A DNA stretch of 64,000 nucleotides from Curvibacter sp. AEP1-3 (GCF_002163715.1 NZ_CP015698.1:1302001-1366000), one strand, 5' to 3'; positions 1 through 9,660 are shown, counted from the first letter of the stretch. Made by a program: numbers and translations. Notes: a model not told the origin generated them from the letters alone.

Positions 1-150
1 GGCAATGTCAAACACCTTGGCCTTCTCGTCGTCAAAACCCAGGAGCGAGCCCGCCAGAATCAGGTGGCCGGTACTGGAAATCGGCAAAAACTCGGTCAGC
101 CCTTCCACCACACCCATGATGGCGGCCTTGATCAACAACACAATATCCAA
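1..150 (-). CDS. uppP: Undecaprenyl-diphosphatase UppP (BacA), N-terminal part only
   Basis: The first 50 codons of an inner-membrane phosphatase that recycles undecaprenyl diphosphate for peptidoglycan synthesis; low-level bacitracin resistance is a known side effect. The visible residues include the family's first conserved block, [15 protein letters not shown], followed by [21 protein letters not shown], which matches UppP closely. The rest lies beyond the left edge. The start is read as TTG at 148-150, because a good ribosome binding site (AGGGAGAG) lies about 7 nt upstream and no ATG fits. A repeat-family-I copy lies between this gene and the upstream efflux operon on the same strand. 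Confidence 0.88.
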   Translation of the reverse strand, partial: MDIVLLIKAAIMGVVEGLTEFLPISSTGHLILAGSLLGFDDEKAKVFDIA

Positions 151-180
151 AACAACTCTCCCTGAAATACAAGCCGAATC

Positions 181-231
181 GGCCGCTAGCGCTCATCGAA
201 TATGCGCGAGCAGCTCACCTTTTGATAGCAA
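181..231 (-). repeat. Repeat family I, copy 1 (between efflux operon and uppP)
   Basis: On the minus strand this reads TTGCTATCAAAAGGTGAGCT, then GCTCGCGCATATTCGATGAG and CGCTAGCGGCC, matching the dispersed repeat described at 18152-18208. It starts directly after the stop codon of the permease gene and is the only intergenic copy in this window on the minus strand. The GAGCTGCTCG arm can pair with the GAGCGCTA arm. Confidence 0.8.
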
Positions 232-1463
<1,232 letters not shown>

Positions 1464-1467
<4 letters not shown>

Positions 1468-2156
1468 TTCGGAGCCCCCGCCTGCACCCTGTCTTCCACC
1501 ATGCGGCCGTCCTTGAAGACCAGCTTGCGGCGGGCCCAGGCGGCGATGTCGGGTTCGTGGGTCACCAGCACCACGGTCATGCCCTGGCGGTTGAGGTCGG
1601 TCAGCAGCTGCATGATGTCTTCGCTGGTCTCAGAGTCCAGCGCGCCGGTGGGCTCATCGGCCAGGATGAGCTGCGGTCGGTTCACCAGCGCACGCGCAAT
1701 CGCCACGCGCTGCTGCTGTCCACCCGACAGCTCGGCAGGTGTGTGATGCGCGCGCTCGCTTAAGGCCACGCGCTGTAGCGCTTCCAAAGCGCGGGCATGA
1801 CGCTCAGGCGCCTTGACGCCGGCGTACACCATGGGCAGCTCCACGTTCTCTAGCGCGCTGGTACGGGCCAGCAGGTTGAACTGCTGAAACACAAAGCCGA
1901 TGCGCCGGTTGCGGATGGAGGCCAGCGCATCCGGCGCCATGTCCTGCACGGCTTCGCCGGCCAACAGGTAGCTGCCGCTGCCGGGCTGGTCCAGACAGCC
2001 CAGAATGTTCATCAAGGTCGATTTGCCCGAGCCCGAGGTGCCCATGATGGCCACCATTTCGCCCTCGGCAATGTCCAGCGACACTCCGCGCAAGGCGTGC
2101 ACCGTCTGGTCGCCCATGGCGTAGGTTTTGGTCAGCTCGCGGGCCGAAATCAGCAT
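1464..2156 (-). CDS. ABC transporter ATP-binding protein, MacB/LolD type
   Basis: Cytoplasmic ATPase that would energise the adjacent FtsX-type permease. Walker A (GTSGSGKST), Q-loop region (FVFQQFNLLARTS), signature [15 protein letters not shown], Walker B (LILADEPTGALD) and switch His (VLVTHE) are all visible. Start chosen at 2156 (MLISARELTKTY), where a GAGG Shine-Dalgarno lies upstream; the frame is open a further 39 bp but would then run into the membrane fusion gene. About 230 residues, typical for the MacB/LolD group. It is the second gene of a three-gene operon (membrane fusion protein, ATPase, permease). Confidence 0.9.
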
Positions 2157-2166
2157 GCTTTTCGCC

Positions 2167-3444
2167 TCAGAACGGCGGACGCGGGCTACTACCACCGGCC
2201 TTGGCCGTCGCCGCGGTCTTAATGCCGGTGATCACCTCGGTGCCCTCTGCCAATGCCGAGCCACCTTCACCGCCCTCCAACACTTCGGTGCTGCTGCCAT
2301 CCGACACGCCAATGCGCACGGCCACGGCCTGGGGCTTGCCATCCGCACCCAGGGTGTAGACCCGGCCCTTGCCTTGCCCACGCGCGCCTGCCGGGGCGTC
2401 CACGCCCTCAATGCGCATGCGCAGAGCAGCATTGGGCACCTTGAGTGCTTTGTCGCGCTGGTCGGTAATCACACGCACATTGGCCGTCATGCCGGGCAGC
2501 AGCTTGCCGCCTTCGTTCTTGAAACCGACGATGGCCACATAGGTCACCACATTCGCCACATTGGTGGCCGCCTTGCGCACCTGGCGGATGCTGCCCTCAA
2601 AGGTCTGACCCGGGAAGGCATCCACGGTAAAGCTCGCCTTCTGGCCGGTTTGCAGGCGACCCACATCGCTCTCGTCAATCGCAGCTTCCACCTGCATGTC
2701 CGAGAGGTTCTGGGCAATCACAAACAGCTCAGGCGCCTGCAGGCTGCTGGCTACCGTCTGGCCGCGCTCGATGGTGCGCTTGATCACAATGCCGTTCACG
2801 GGGGACGTAATGCGGGTGCGGGCCAGGTCAATGCGTGCCTGCGCCAAAGCGGCCTCTCGCTGGGCCACATTGGCCTGCGCAGTCTTGACCTGCGCCTGCG
2901 CCACGCCTACCTGCGCCTGAACGCTCTTCATGGCTTCCAGGCTGGTGTTCACCAAAGCGCGGGCTTTGTCGGCCTCGCTGGTGGCGATGAACTGCTTGTC
3001 GGCCAGGCTTTGCTTGCGGTCGGAGTCGCGGCGGGCTTCGTCCAGATCCACCTGCGCGCGCGACACTTGGGTTTGCGCGGCCAGCGCGTTGGCCTGCGCG
3101 GTCAGCACGGCGGCGCGGGCGGCATCGACATCGGCCTGGGCGCTGCGCACACGGTATTCAAAGGTCTCGGGGTCGATCTGGGCGATCAGCTGGCCGGCTT
3201 TGACTTCGCTATTGAAATCCACCAACACATCGCGGATCTGCCCGCTCACCTGGGTGCCCACACTCACCTGCGCCACAGGGCTGACGGCACCACTGGCGGC
3301 CACGGTGGCCTGCAGATTACCGCGCGTGACGGCAGCGGTGCGGTATTCGACCCGGCCCGTGCCGGACTGCTGGGTCCACCACCAAGCGCCGGCGGCCAGC
3401 AGAGCCACCAGGACAGCGGCGGCTCCTATGCGTTGTTTATTCAT
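2167..3444 (-). CDS. Periplasmic adaptor (membrane fusion protein) of a MacA/HlyD-type efflux pump
   Basis: Links the inner-membrane ABC permease to an outer-membrane channel; no TolC-like gene is seen in the window. One N-terminal anchor helix (residues 7-24, AAAVLVALLAAGAWWW), then a barrel-sandwich/lipoyl half (VSVGTQVSGQIRDVLVDFNS), a long Ala/Gln-rich coiled-coil hairpin (about 90-200) and the second lipoyl half (ARTRITSPVNGIVIKRTIERG). The C-terminal beta domains end at about residue 400. 425 residues is slightly longer than E. coli MacA (371). First gene of the macAB-like operon, 10 bp before the ATPase start. Confidence 0.9.
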   Translation of the reverse strand: MNKQRIGAAAVLVALLAAGAWWWTQQSGTGRVEYRTAAVTRGNLQATVAASGAVSPVAQVSVGTQVSGQIRDVLVDFNSEVKAGQLIAQIDPETFEYRVRSAQADVDAARAAVLTAQANALAAQTQVSRAQVDLDEARRDSDRKQSLADKQFIATSEADKARALVNTSLEAMKSVQAQVGVAQAQVKTAQANVAQREAALAQARIDLARTRITSPVNGIVIKRTIERGQTVASSLQAPELFVIAQNLSDMQVEAAIDESDVGRLQTGQKASFTVDAFPGQTFEGSIRQVRKAATNVANVVTYVAIVGFKNEGGKLLPGMTANVRVITDQRDKALKVPNAALRMRIEGVDAPAGARGQGKGRVYTLGADGKPQAVAVRIGVSDGSSTEVLEGGEGGSALAEGTEVITGIKTAATAKAGGSSPRPPF

Positions 3445-3627
3445 GCCCCGATTCTAGAAAGCCCCTGTGGCACGCACGTGGCACGCCGGCAGAACCCCCT
3501 TTTTCCGGCTGCCATTCACGCCGCGCGGCTGCATTTCGCTCCTCCCGCTCTGCGTTCCGTCGCAAACCGGTGTGCAGGGCGAAGTGCTGCCGGCACAGTC
3601 ATGCCACCAGACCACGAAAGCCCCGCC

Positions 3628-4041
3628 ATGCAACTCACCCCCGTTATCGCCATCCACATGACTGCCGCGCTGGCCGCACTGGCCATCGGCCCCGTTGCCC
3701 TCTGGGCCCGCAAAGGCCGCGTGCAGCGCACTCATCTGCACCGTGCCGCTGGCTATGCCTGGGTGACCTTGATGCTGGCGACCGCGCTCAGCGCCCTGTT
3801 CATCCGCGATTACCTGCAGTTCAACATCGCGGGCTACACCTGGATTCACCTGTTCGTGCCGCTCACGCTGGCAGGCCTGTTCGGGGCTTTCCGCGCGCTG
3901 TACCTGAAAGATATCAGCCGCCACCAAAAGATCATGCAAGGCCTGTACTTCGGGGCCTGCATAGGCGCAGGGGCGGGCGCCTTACTGCCCGGCCGCTACC
4001 TGGGCCAACTGGTCTGGGGCCAGTGGCTCGGTCTCCTGTAA
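3628..4041 (+). CDS. DUF2306 family integral membrane protein
   Basis: A 137-residue protein with four predicted helices (about 5-25, 44-62, 70-92, 107-125). It fits the DUF2306 family, whose function is unknown. Conserved-looking His residues occur in HLHRAAGYAWV and SRHQKIMQG, as in family members. The start is ATG 3628 in CCCCGCCATG; no strong Shine-Dalgarno is present. It lies 27 bp upstream of a 2TM-domain gene and heads a probable four-gene unit with the LytS/LytTR pair, so it could be linked to envelope sensing; that link is inference from position only. Confidence 0.75.
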   Translation: MQLTPVIAIHMTAALAALAIGPVALWARKGRVQRTHLHRAAGYAWVTLMLATALSALFIRDYLQFNIAGYTWIHLFVPLTLAGLFGAFRALYLKDISRHQKIMQGLYFGACIGAGAGALLPGRYLGQLVWGQWLGLL

Positions 4042-4068
4042 CCCACCGCATCTCTCAAGGAGCACACC

Positions 4069-4365
4069 ATGAACGCACTCACCCACCTCTCCCCCGCTGA
4101 ACTCGACCGTCTGGCCCGCAAACGCGCCGGCGCCAAAATGGGCTGGTACATCCATGCCCTGGTGTTCGTGCTGGTCAATGCCGGACTGGCGGCCTTGTCG
4201 GCCCTGCAAGGCCAGCACTGGGCGGTGTTCCCCGCCATGGGTTGGGGCCTGGGTCTGGCGGTGCACGGTGTGGTGGTGTATCTGAGCCTGCAAAACTTCA
4301 GCCTCTTTCACACCCTGCTGCAGCGCGAACGCCAGCGCCTCGAAACCCTGCGCGACCCCTGGTAA
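4069..4365 (+). CDS. 2TM-domain membrane protein upstream of LytS-type kinase
   Basis: A 98-residue protein with an N-terminal cytoplasmic helix (LSPAELDRLARKRAGAKMGWY) followed by two membrane helices (about 26-45 and 53-72) and a basic tail. This is the architecture of the 2TM domain family, whose members often sit next to or are fused to LytS-type histidine kinases, as here (kinase starts 21 bp downstream). The start has a good AAGGAG site (CTCAAGGAGCACACCATG). A role as accessory membrane component of the signalling pair is an inference. Confidence 0.75.
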   Translation: MNALTHLSPAELDRLARKRAGAKMGWYIHALVFVLVNAGLAALSALQGQHWAVFPAMGWGLGLAVHGVVVYLSLQNFSLFHTLLQRERQRLETLRDPW

Positions 4366-4386
4366 GCGCGGCATACTGCGGGCTCT

Positions 4387-5445
4387 ATGCCTTCCTTTTT
4401 TTCCCACGCGATGGTCCTGCGCGGCCTGAAAGTCCTGGCGCTCAACACCGTGATCGCTATTGCCATCACGCTGTTTGACAACCATTCATTCGGCCTGAAC
4501 CTGGTGTATTCGCACTGCATCGGCATCAGCATCTGGGCCTTCATCGAAGGAGCGATCCATTTTTTTGTGGGCAACTGGCAGATGCATCTGCACCGTCTGC
4601 TCTACATCGTGCCGGTGGCGGTGGTGCTGGGCTACTTCAGCGGCCACCTGCTGACCGACCTGATTCTGGGCACCACCTCGTTTCAGTATTGGAAACAGAC
4701 CCCGCGCATGGCCTTTGGCATGTTGTTTGTCAGCCTGGTCGCCGGAGGCACCATTTGTTGGGTATTCGTGAGCCGTGAACAACTGGCTGCCGAGCGCCAG
4801 AACCTCGAAGTCGCGCGCCGCCAGGCCAGCGAGGCCCAGCTCAAACTGCTGGAAGCGCAACTGGAACCGCACATGCTGTTCAACACCCTGGCCAACTTGC
4901 GCGCCCTGATTGCGGTAGACCCGCAACGGGCCCAGACCATGCTGGACCACATGATTGCCTACTTGCGCGCCACGTTGTCAGCCTCACGCGCACCCACGGG
5001 CGGCAACACCCACACCCTGGCCGACGAATTCGCCCGCCTGCAGGATTACCTGGAGCTCATGGCCATCCGCATGGGCCCGCGCCTGCACTTCAGCCTGGAC
5101 CTGCCAGAGGCCTTGCGCGCCCAACCGGTGCCCCCTTTGCTGCTGCAGCCGCTAGTGGAAAACAGCATTCAGCACGGGCTGGAGCCCAAGGTGGAGGGCG
5201 GCAGCATCCGCATTGCCGCCTCTGCGTCCGACGGCGTGCTGAAGCTCGATGTGGAAGACACGGGCTTGGGCGCAGACCCTGCTGAACTGCTGCCTCCGGC
5301 CCCGGAGAGCAGCGGCCACGGTTTCGGGCTGCAGCAGGTGCGCGAGCGGCTGGCTACCGCCTTCGGCGAGCGTGGCGCTATGGTTTTAGTAGCTGCTCCC
5401 GCAGGTGGCATGAGCGCCAGCATCACTTTTCCCTTGAAAGCGTAA
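4387..5445 (+). CDS. LytS/YehU-type sensor histidine kinase
   Basis: A 352-residue inner-membrane kinase: about four N-terminal helices (15-140), a short coiled coil (REQLAAERQNLEVARRQ), then a His_kinase domain with the phospho-acceptor motif LEPHMLFNTLANLRALI and a HATPase_c domain (LVENSIQHGLEP as N-box, DVEDTGLG, GHGFGLQQVRERL as G boxes). It would phosphorylate the LytTR regulator that begins 7 bp after its stop. The last ~15 residues (GAMVLVAAPAGGMSAS) are encoded by DNA resembling repeat family I (5377-5420). Signal sensed is unknown. A CATACT -10-like hexamer lies 9 nt before the start. Confidence 0.9.
   Translation: MPSFFSHAMVLRGLKVLALNTVIAIAITLFDNHSFGLNLVYSHCIGISIWAFIEGAIHFFVGNWQMHLHRLLYIVPVAVVLGYFSGHLLTDLILGTTSFQYWKQTPRMAFGMLFVSLVAGGTICWVFVSREQLAAERQNLEVARRQASEAQLKLLEAQLEPHMLFNTLANLRALIAVDPQRAQTMLDHMIAYLRATLSASRAPTGGNTHTLADEFARLQDYLELMAIRMGPRLHFSLDLPEALRAQPVPPLLLQPLVENSIQHGLEPKVEGGSIRIAASASDGVLKLDVEDTGLGADPAELLPPAPESSGHGFGLQQVRERLATAFGERGAMVLVAAPAGGMSASITFPLKA
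5377..5420 (+). repeat. Repeat family I-like sequence inside the LytS-type kinase gene
   Basis: GCTATGGTTTTAGTAGCTGC then TCCCGCAGGTGGCATGAGCG and CCAG. The first 27 bases match the intergenic copy at 23691 at about 24 positions; the second half is weaker. It is in frame and encodes the kinase's C-terminal strand region. It may be an old insertion or conversion that has been kept as coding sequence. Confidence 0.45.
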
Positions 5446-5452
5446 GCACCCT

Positions 5453-6322
5453 ATGCCAACCGCTCTGATCGCAGAAGACGAACCCCTGCTGGCCCAAGCA
5501 TTGCAAGCCGAGCTGGCCCGTGCGTGGCCGGAACTGCAGGTGCTGCGCACCGTGGGCGACGGAGCCTCCGCCGTGAAGGCCGCGCTGGAGCTGGTGCCGC
5601 AGCTGCTGTTTTTTGACATCCGTATGCCGGGCATGAGCGGGCTGGATGCCGCCCTCGAATTGGCCGACCTGTGGCCGCCCGCCCACGCATCGCAACAGCC
5701 CTTCCCGGCGCTGGTGTTTGTGACGGCCTATGACCAATATGCCGTGCAAGCCTTTGAGGCTCAGGCAGTGGACTACCTGCTCAAACCCGTGCAGCCTGCG
5801 CGCCTGCAAAAAACCGTGTCCAAACTGCAGCTGGCGCTCGCCGAATCTGTGCATGCAGCTCCTGAAACCATAGCAAACCCTTCTCACAACCCGAGCACTG
5901 ACCCGGCGCTGGAAGCCGCCCTCAGCCAGCTGCGTGGCCTGCTGCAGGCCCACACGGGTATGCCGGCGCAAGCGGCGGACGCGGGCGACACGCCCCCCCT
6001 GCTGCAGGTGCTGCAAGTGAGCGCAGGCAGCCAGATCCGCATGGTGCCCATAGACGAAGTGTTGTACTTTGAGGCGGCCGACAAATACGTGCGGGTGCTC
6101 ACCCGTGACCGCGAGCACCTGCTGCGCACCGCCCTCAAAGACTTGCTGCCCCAACTCGACCCGCTGGTCTTCTGGCAAGTGCACCGGGGCACGGTGGTGC
6201 GGGCCACTGCCATCGACACCGTCAGCCGTGACGACGCAGGCCGCCTCACCTTGAGTTTGCGCAACCGGGACGACAAACTCGCCGTCAGCCGCCTCTACGC
6301 CCAGCGCTTCAAAGCCATGTGA
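5453..6322 (+). CDS. LytTR-family response regulator
   Basis: A 289-residue transcription regulator. Receiver domain at about 1-125: acidic pair E8/D9/E10, phospho-acceptor D55 in LLFFDIRMPGMSGLD, switch Thr/Lys in VTAYD and DYLLKPVQP. A linker of about 60 residues follows, then a LytTR DNA-binding domain (about 185-289: MVPIDEVLYFEAADKYVRV, FWQVHRGTVV). LytTR proteins bind direct repeats upstream of target promoters. The gene is coupled to the kinase (7 bp gap). The linker DNA (5828-5875) resembles a minus-oriented repeat-family-I copy. Confidence 0.92.
   Translation: MPTALIAEDEPLLAQALQAELARAWPELQVLRTVGDGASAVKAALELVPQLLFFDIRMPGMSGLDAALELADLWPPAHASQQPFPALVFVTAYDQYAVQAFEAQAVDYLLKPVQPARLQKTVSKLQLALAESVHAAPETIANPSHNPSTDPALEAALSQLRGLLQAHTGMPAQAADAGDTPPLLQVLQVSAGSQIRMVPIDEVLYFEAADKYVRVLTRDREHLLRTALKDLLPQLDPLVFWQVHRGTVVRATAIDTVSRDDAGRLTLSLRNRDDKLAVSRLYAQRFKAM
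5828..5875 (-). repeat. Repeat family I-like sequence inside the LytTR regulator gene
   Basis: The minus strand reads TTGCTATGGTTTCAGGAGCT, then GCATGCACAGATTCGGCGAG and CGCCAGCTG. About 34 of 48 positions match the intergenic copy at 38640. It encodes part of the flexible linker (LALAESVHAAPETIA) between receiver and DNA-binding domains, a place where an insertion would be tolerated. Confidence 0.45.
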
Positions 6323-6429
6323 GGCGCGTAGCCACAGGCAGACACATCGGGTAAACCAGTGGCTGCTGGCATGGGTGTTGCGGGGCATTGGTCCCTACAA
6401 TGCGCCATCGATTCACCAGGACCCCTTCC

Positions 6430-7590
6430 ATGCAATTGAAACTCTCGCGTCGCCACACCCTGCGTCTGCTCTCCGTGGGCGCTGCCGCCCCTGCCGCTTT
6501 GCTGCAAGGCTGCGACTCCACCCCCTCCGTCATCAAGATCGGCGTGGCCCAGCCCCTGAGCGGCAACCTCGCGGCACTGGGGCAGGACTTGCTCAACGGC
6601 GTAACGCTGGCGGTGGAAGAGCTCAACAAGGAAGGCTACAAGGTCAAGGGGAAAGCCGTCACATTTGAAATCGTGGCTGTGGACGACAAGGCCGACGAAG
6701 CCACTGCCAAGCAAGTGGCGCAGCAACTGGTGGATGCCGGTGTGGTCGCAGTTATCGGGCATTTGAACTCCGGCCAGAGCATTGCCGCTGCCCCGATTTA
6801 CGCGGACAAGGACATCCCCCAGCTGGCCATTTCCACCAACCCCAAGTTCACCGCTTTGGGTCTGCCCACTACCTTCCGCCTGGTGGCGAACGACACCCTG
6901 CAGGCCAAAGCCATCGGCAGCTACTCGTCTTCGCAGTTTCCAGGCACACGCTACGCCCTGCAGGACGACGGCACCGTGTACGGCAAAGACCTGGCTGCCG
7001 GTGCCGAAGTGCAGCTCAAGGCTGCAAAGCGCGAAATTCTGGTCAAGCAAAGCTTTGACGACAAGACCGTCGCGTTTGACGACTTCGCCGCCAAGCTCAA
7101 GGCCGAGAACGTGCAGGTGCTGGTGACGACCGTGAGCGACTTCCAGATCATCGCGCTCATCGAGGCACTCAAGAAGATCGACTACACCAAGATCACCATC
7201 CTTGGGGCCGACACCATCAAAACCACCGACATGCTCAAAGGCACCGGCGTGGTCAAAGGTCTGTACGCCACCTCTCCGGTGTTGGACGCCCGCGAGTTCA
7301 CCGCAGGTGCCGCCTTCCTGGACAAATACCGCGCCAAGTTCAAAAAAGACCCCGCCTACGCCGGCCACTACACCTACGACGCCATGTACGTGGTGGCTGC
7401 TGCCATCCGCCGTGCGGAATCGGCCAAGCCCAAAGACATCGTGGCCATGCTCAAGAAGATCGACGGCTACGCGCCAGTAACCGGCTCCATGAAGTGGGAC
7501 GACAAGGGCGAGCAGCGCTACGGCGTGATCGGGGTGTACAGTGCCAATGGCGGGCTCTGGGAATCCCAAATGCGGTCCGACAGCTGGTAA
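6430..7590 (+). CDS. Branched-chain amino acid-type ABC transporter substrate-binding lipoprotein
   Basis: A periplasmic type I binding protein of the LivJ/Peripla_BP_6 group, 386 residues. The N-terminus MQLKLSRRHTLRLLSVGAAA ends in LLQGC, giving both a twin-arginine-like motif and a lipobox Cys at about 30. Family blocks: IKIGVAQPLSGNLAALGQDL, VAVIGHLNSGQSIAAAPIYADK, TDMLKGTGVVKGLYATSP. Start at 6430 gives the shortest credible signal peptide; a TACAAT hexamer lies about 27 bp upstream. No Liv permease or ATPase genes are adjacent. The next gene starts 33 bp downstream with its own ribosome binding site. Confidence 0.88.
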   Translation: MQLKLSRRHTLRLLSVGAAAPAALLQGCDSTPSVIKIGVAQPLSGNLAALGQDLLNGVTLAVEELNKEGYKVKGKAVTFEIVAVDDKADEATAKQVAQQLVDAGVVAVIGHLNSGQSIAAAPIYADKDIPQLAISTNPKFTALGLPTTFRLVANDTLQAKAIGSYSSSQFPGTRYALQDDGTVYGKDLAAGAEVQLKAAKREILVKQSFDDKTVAFDDFAAKLKAENVQVLVTTVSDFQIIALIEALKKIDYTKITILGADTIKTTDMLKGTGVVKGLYATSPVLDAREFTAGAAFLDKYRAKFKKDPAYAGHYTYDAMYVVAAAIRRAESAKPKDIVAMLKKIDGYAPVTGSMKWDDKGEQRYGVIGVYSANGGLWESQMRSDSW

Positions 7591-7623
7591 GCCGCCCCGG
7601 CAAAGACCACTGAGGAGAACAGT

Positions 7624-8214
7624 ATGACTTTGCGCTACACCACCGTGCCCAACACCTTGCCCGAGAGCAAGATGCGCATGTACCCCACCAAGGTGATCAA
7701 CATCATCGGCGGGCCGGGTAGCGACAAGTCGCTGTTCTCGGCAGCCATCATCCTGTTCCTCAACCTCCACAACAAAACCGTGGAGACCATACCGGACTAC
7801 GCCAAGTCCCTGGTCTGGCAACAAAACTTCGAGGTGCTGAAGAACCAGTACTTCATCGCCCAGCGCCAGTTCGAGATGCTCAACCTGCTCGACGGGCAGG
7901 TGCAGTTCCTGATCACCGAGTGCTCACTGCCCCAGGTGCTCTACTACAACGACCACTACCCCGAGAACATTTGCGATGTGGGCAAGACCCGTGCGCAAAT
8001 TCTGGAGTGGTACAAGCAGCACAACAACATCAACATCCTGGTCGAGCGCGGCGAGAAAAAATACGTGCACACCGGCCGCTTCCAGGATGAAGAACAGGCC
8101 CGCGAGGTCGACCGCGGCCTGCGTGCCACGCTGGTCCGTGAAGGCCTGCACTTCACCTCCCTGGCGCCGGATGTGGACGCCATCAACGCCTTTGCGCGCA
8201 CCCTGCTCGACTGA
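7624..8214 (+). CDS. P-loop ATP-binding protein resembling phage-type AAA ATPases, with altered Walker A
   Basis: A 196-residue protein with the layout of a family of small ATPases common in large phages and sporadic in bacteria: P-loop (VINIIGGPGSDKS, 24-36), then ETIPDYAKSLVWQ, an aromatic stretch (YFIAQRQFEMLNLLDGQVQF) and a Walker B-like strand (FLITECSLP). The canonical GxxxxGK[ST] has Asp34 instead of the last Gly, which should weaken nucleotide binding. C-terminal part ends in RTLLD. Ribosome binding site GAGGAG is good. Function unknown; a kinase of a small phosphate-bearing substrate is one possibility, not shown. It follows a substrate-binding protein gene in the same direction. Confidence 0.6.
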   Translation: MTLRYTTVPNTLPESKMRMYPTKVINIIGGPGSDKSLFSAAIILFLNLHNKTVETIPDYAKSLVWQQNFEVLKNQYFIAQRQFEMLNLLDGQVQFLITECSLPQVLYYNDHYPENICDVGKTRAQILEWYKQHNNINILVERGEKKYVHTGRFQDEEQAREVDRGLRATLVREGLHFTSLAPDVDAINAFARTLLD

Positions 8215-8232
8215 GCCTCCCTGCCCGGCACT

Positions 8233-8258
8233 CCCCGGTTTGCCCGGGGTCAATTTCT
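8233..8258 (+). terminator. Probable terminator after the P-loop gene
   Basis: CCCCGG (8233-8238), a 5-nt loop TTTGC and CCGGGG (8244-8249) form a strong 6-bp GC stem, followed by TCAATTTCT, a weak T-rich tail. It lies 18 bp after the stop at 8214. Confidence 0.5.
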
Positions 8259-8483
8259 AGTGGTTTACACGCACTAGAACTGTGCATTTGTATTCGCCTG
8301 GCACCAAATAAAGACTTTCTCCAGAGGGGAAATCCCTGTTTTGGGAGCAATCGAATTCATGGCCCATTAGAGATTTAAATACTAGTAACATATCAGTACA
8401 AGCCTGATGCTCACCTTTCAAGACTTGCGCTAATGTTCGCCCCGGTGAGAAATTTATTCACACTTTTTTAATTTGGAGTTTTT
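8259..8483 (+). promoter_or_regulatory. Leader region of the highly expressed binding-protein gene
   Basis: AT-rich stretch between the preceding hairpin and the next start. It contains a small hairpin (AGAGGGGAAATCCCT near 8323) and a strong ribosome binding site (TTTGGAGTTTTTATG). No confident -35/-10 pair was found, so the promoter position is open. Confidence 0.35.
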
Positions 8484-9620
8484 ATGAAGTTGAAAATTGT
8501 TGCAGCCGCAGCCATCGCCTTGTCTACCGGTATGGCCTTCGCACAAAACGCGGTTGTCACTATCGCTCACGTTGGCCCCACCAGTGGCGCTATCGCCCAC
8601 TTGGGTAAGGACAACGAAAACGGCGCCATCCTTGCCGTGGAAGAACTCAACGCAGCTGGCGTGACCATCGGTGGCAAGAAAGTCACCCTGAAGCTGATGA
8701 CTGAAGACGACGCAGCTGACCCCAAGCAAGGTACTGCTGTTGCCCAGAAGCTGGCTGACGCCAAAGTTGCTGGCGTGATCGGTCACTTGAACTCCGGCAC
8801 CACCATCCCTGCTTCCAGCATCTACTCCGATGCAGGCATCCCCCAGATTTCTCCTTCCGCTACCAACCCCAAGTACACACGCCAAGGCTTCAAGACCGCC
8901 TTCCGTTTGGTGGCTGACGACGCTCAATTGGGCGGCACACTGGGCCGTTACGCTGTCAAGGAATTGAAGGGCAAGTCCATCGCCGTGATCGACGACCGTA
9001 CTGCTTACGGCCAAGGCGTTGCTCAAGAATTCACCAAGGCTGTTGAAGCTGCAGGCGGCACCGTGGTTGCCAAGGAATTCACAACCGACAAGGCAACTGA
9101 CTTCTCCGCTATCCTGACCACCATCAAGGGCAAGAAAGCTGACGTCGTGTTCTTCGGCGGTATGGACGCTGTTGCAGGCCCCATGCTGCGTCAAATGAAG
9201 TCCCTGGGCATCAACGCCAAGTTCATGGGCGGCGACGGCATCTGCTCCACCGAATTGGTGAAGTTGGGTGGCGACGCGATTGCTGACAACCAAGTCTACT
9301 GCGCGGAAGCCGGTGGCGTGGAAGGCCAGCAAAAGGTCGGCATGGAAGACTTCAAGAAGAAGTTCAAGGCCAAGTTCGGTTCTGAAGTTCAAGTGTACGC
9401 ACCCTACGTGTACGACGGCGTGAAGGTCATGGTTGCTGCCATGGTCAAGGCCGGCTCTTCCGACCCAGCCAAGTACCTGCCTGTTTTGGCAGCTACCAAG
9501 GACTACAAGGGCGTGACAGGCAACATCTCCTTTGACAACAAGGGCGACATCCTGAACGGCGCTTTGACACTGAAGACCGTCAAGGGCGGCAAGCTGTCTG
9601 ACATCGCTGTGATCCGCTAA
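8484..9620 (+). CDS. Branched-chain amino acid ABC transporter substrate-binding protein (LivJ/LivK-like)
   Basis: A 378-residue periplasmic binding protein with a classical signal peptide (MKLKIVAAAAIALSTGMAFA, cleavage before QNAVV). Family blocks: VTIAHVGPTSGAIAHLGKDNENG, VAGVIGHLNSGTTIPASSIYSDAG, AVIDDRTAYGQGVAQEFTKA, MGGDGICSTELVKLGG. Codon choice is distinctly different from neighbours, with many preferred GCT, GTT and AAG codons, as expected for a very highly expressed protein. A strong hairpin terminator follows at once. No permease or ATPase genes are nearby, so it either serves a system encoded elsewhere or acts in sensing. Confidence 0.92.
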   Translation: MKLKIVAAAAIALSTGMAFAQNAVVTIAHVGPTSGAIAHLGKDNENGAILAVEELNAAGVTIGGKKVTLKLMTEDDAADPKQGTAVAQKLADAKVAGVIGHLNSGTTIPASSIYSDAGIPQISPSATNPKYTRQGFKTAFRLVADDAQLGGTLGRYAVKELKGKSIAVIDDRTAYGQGVAQEFTKAVEAAGGTVVAKEFTTDKATDFSAILTTIKGKKADVVFFGGMDAVAGPMLRQMKSLGINAKFMGGDGICSTELVKLGGDAIADNQVYCAEAGGVEGQQKVGMEDFKKKFKAKFGSEVQVYAPYVYDGVKVMVAAMVKAGSSDPAKYLPVLAATKDYKGVTGNISFDNKGDILNGALTLKTVKGGKLSDIAVIR

Positions 9621-9660
9621 TCACCGCAGGTCTCTCGGCAACGCAAGTTGCCTTGAAACT

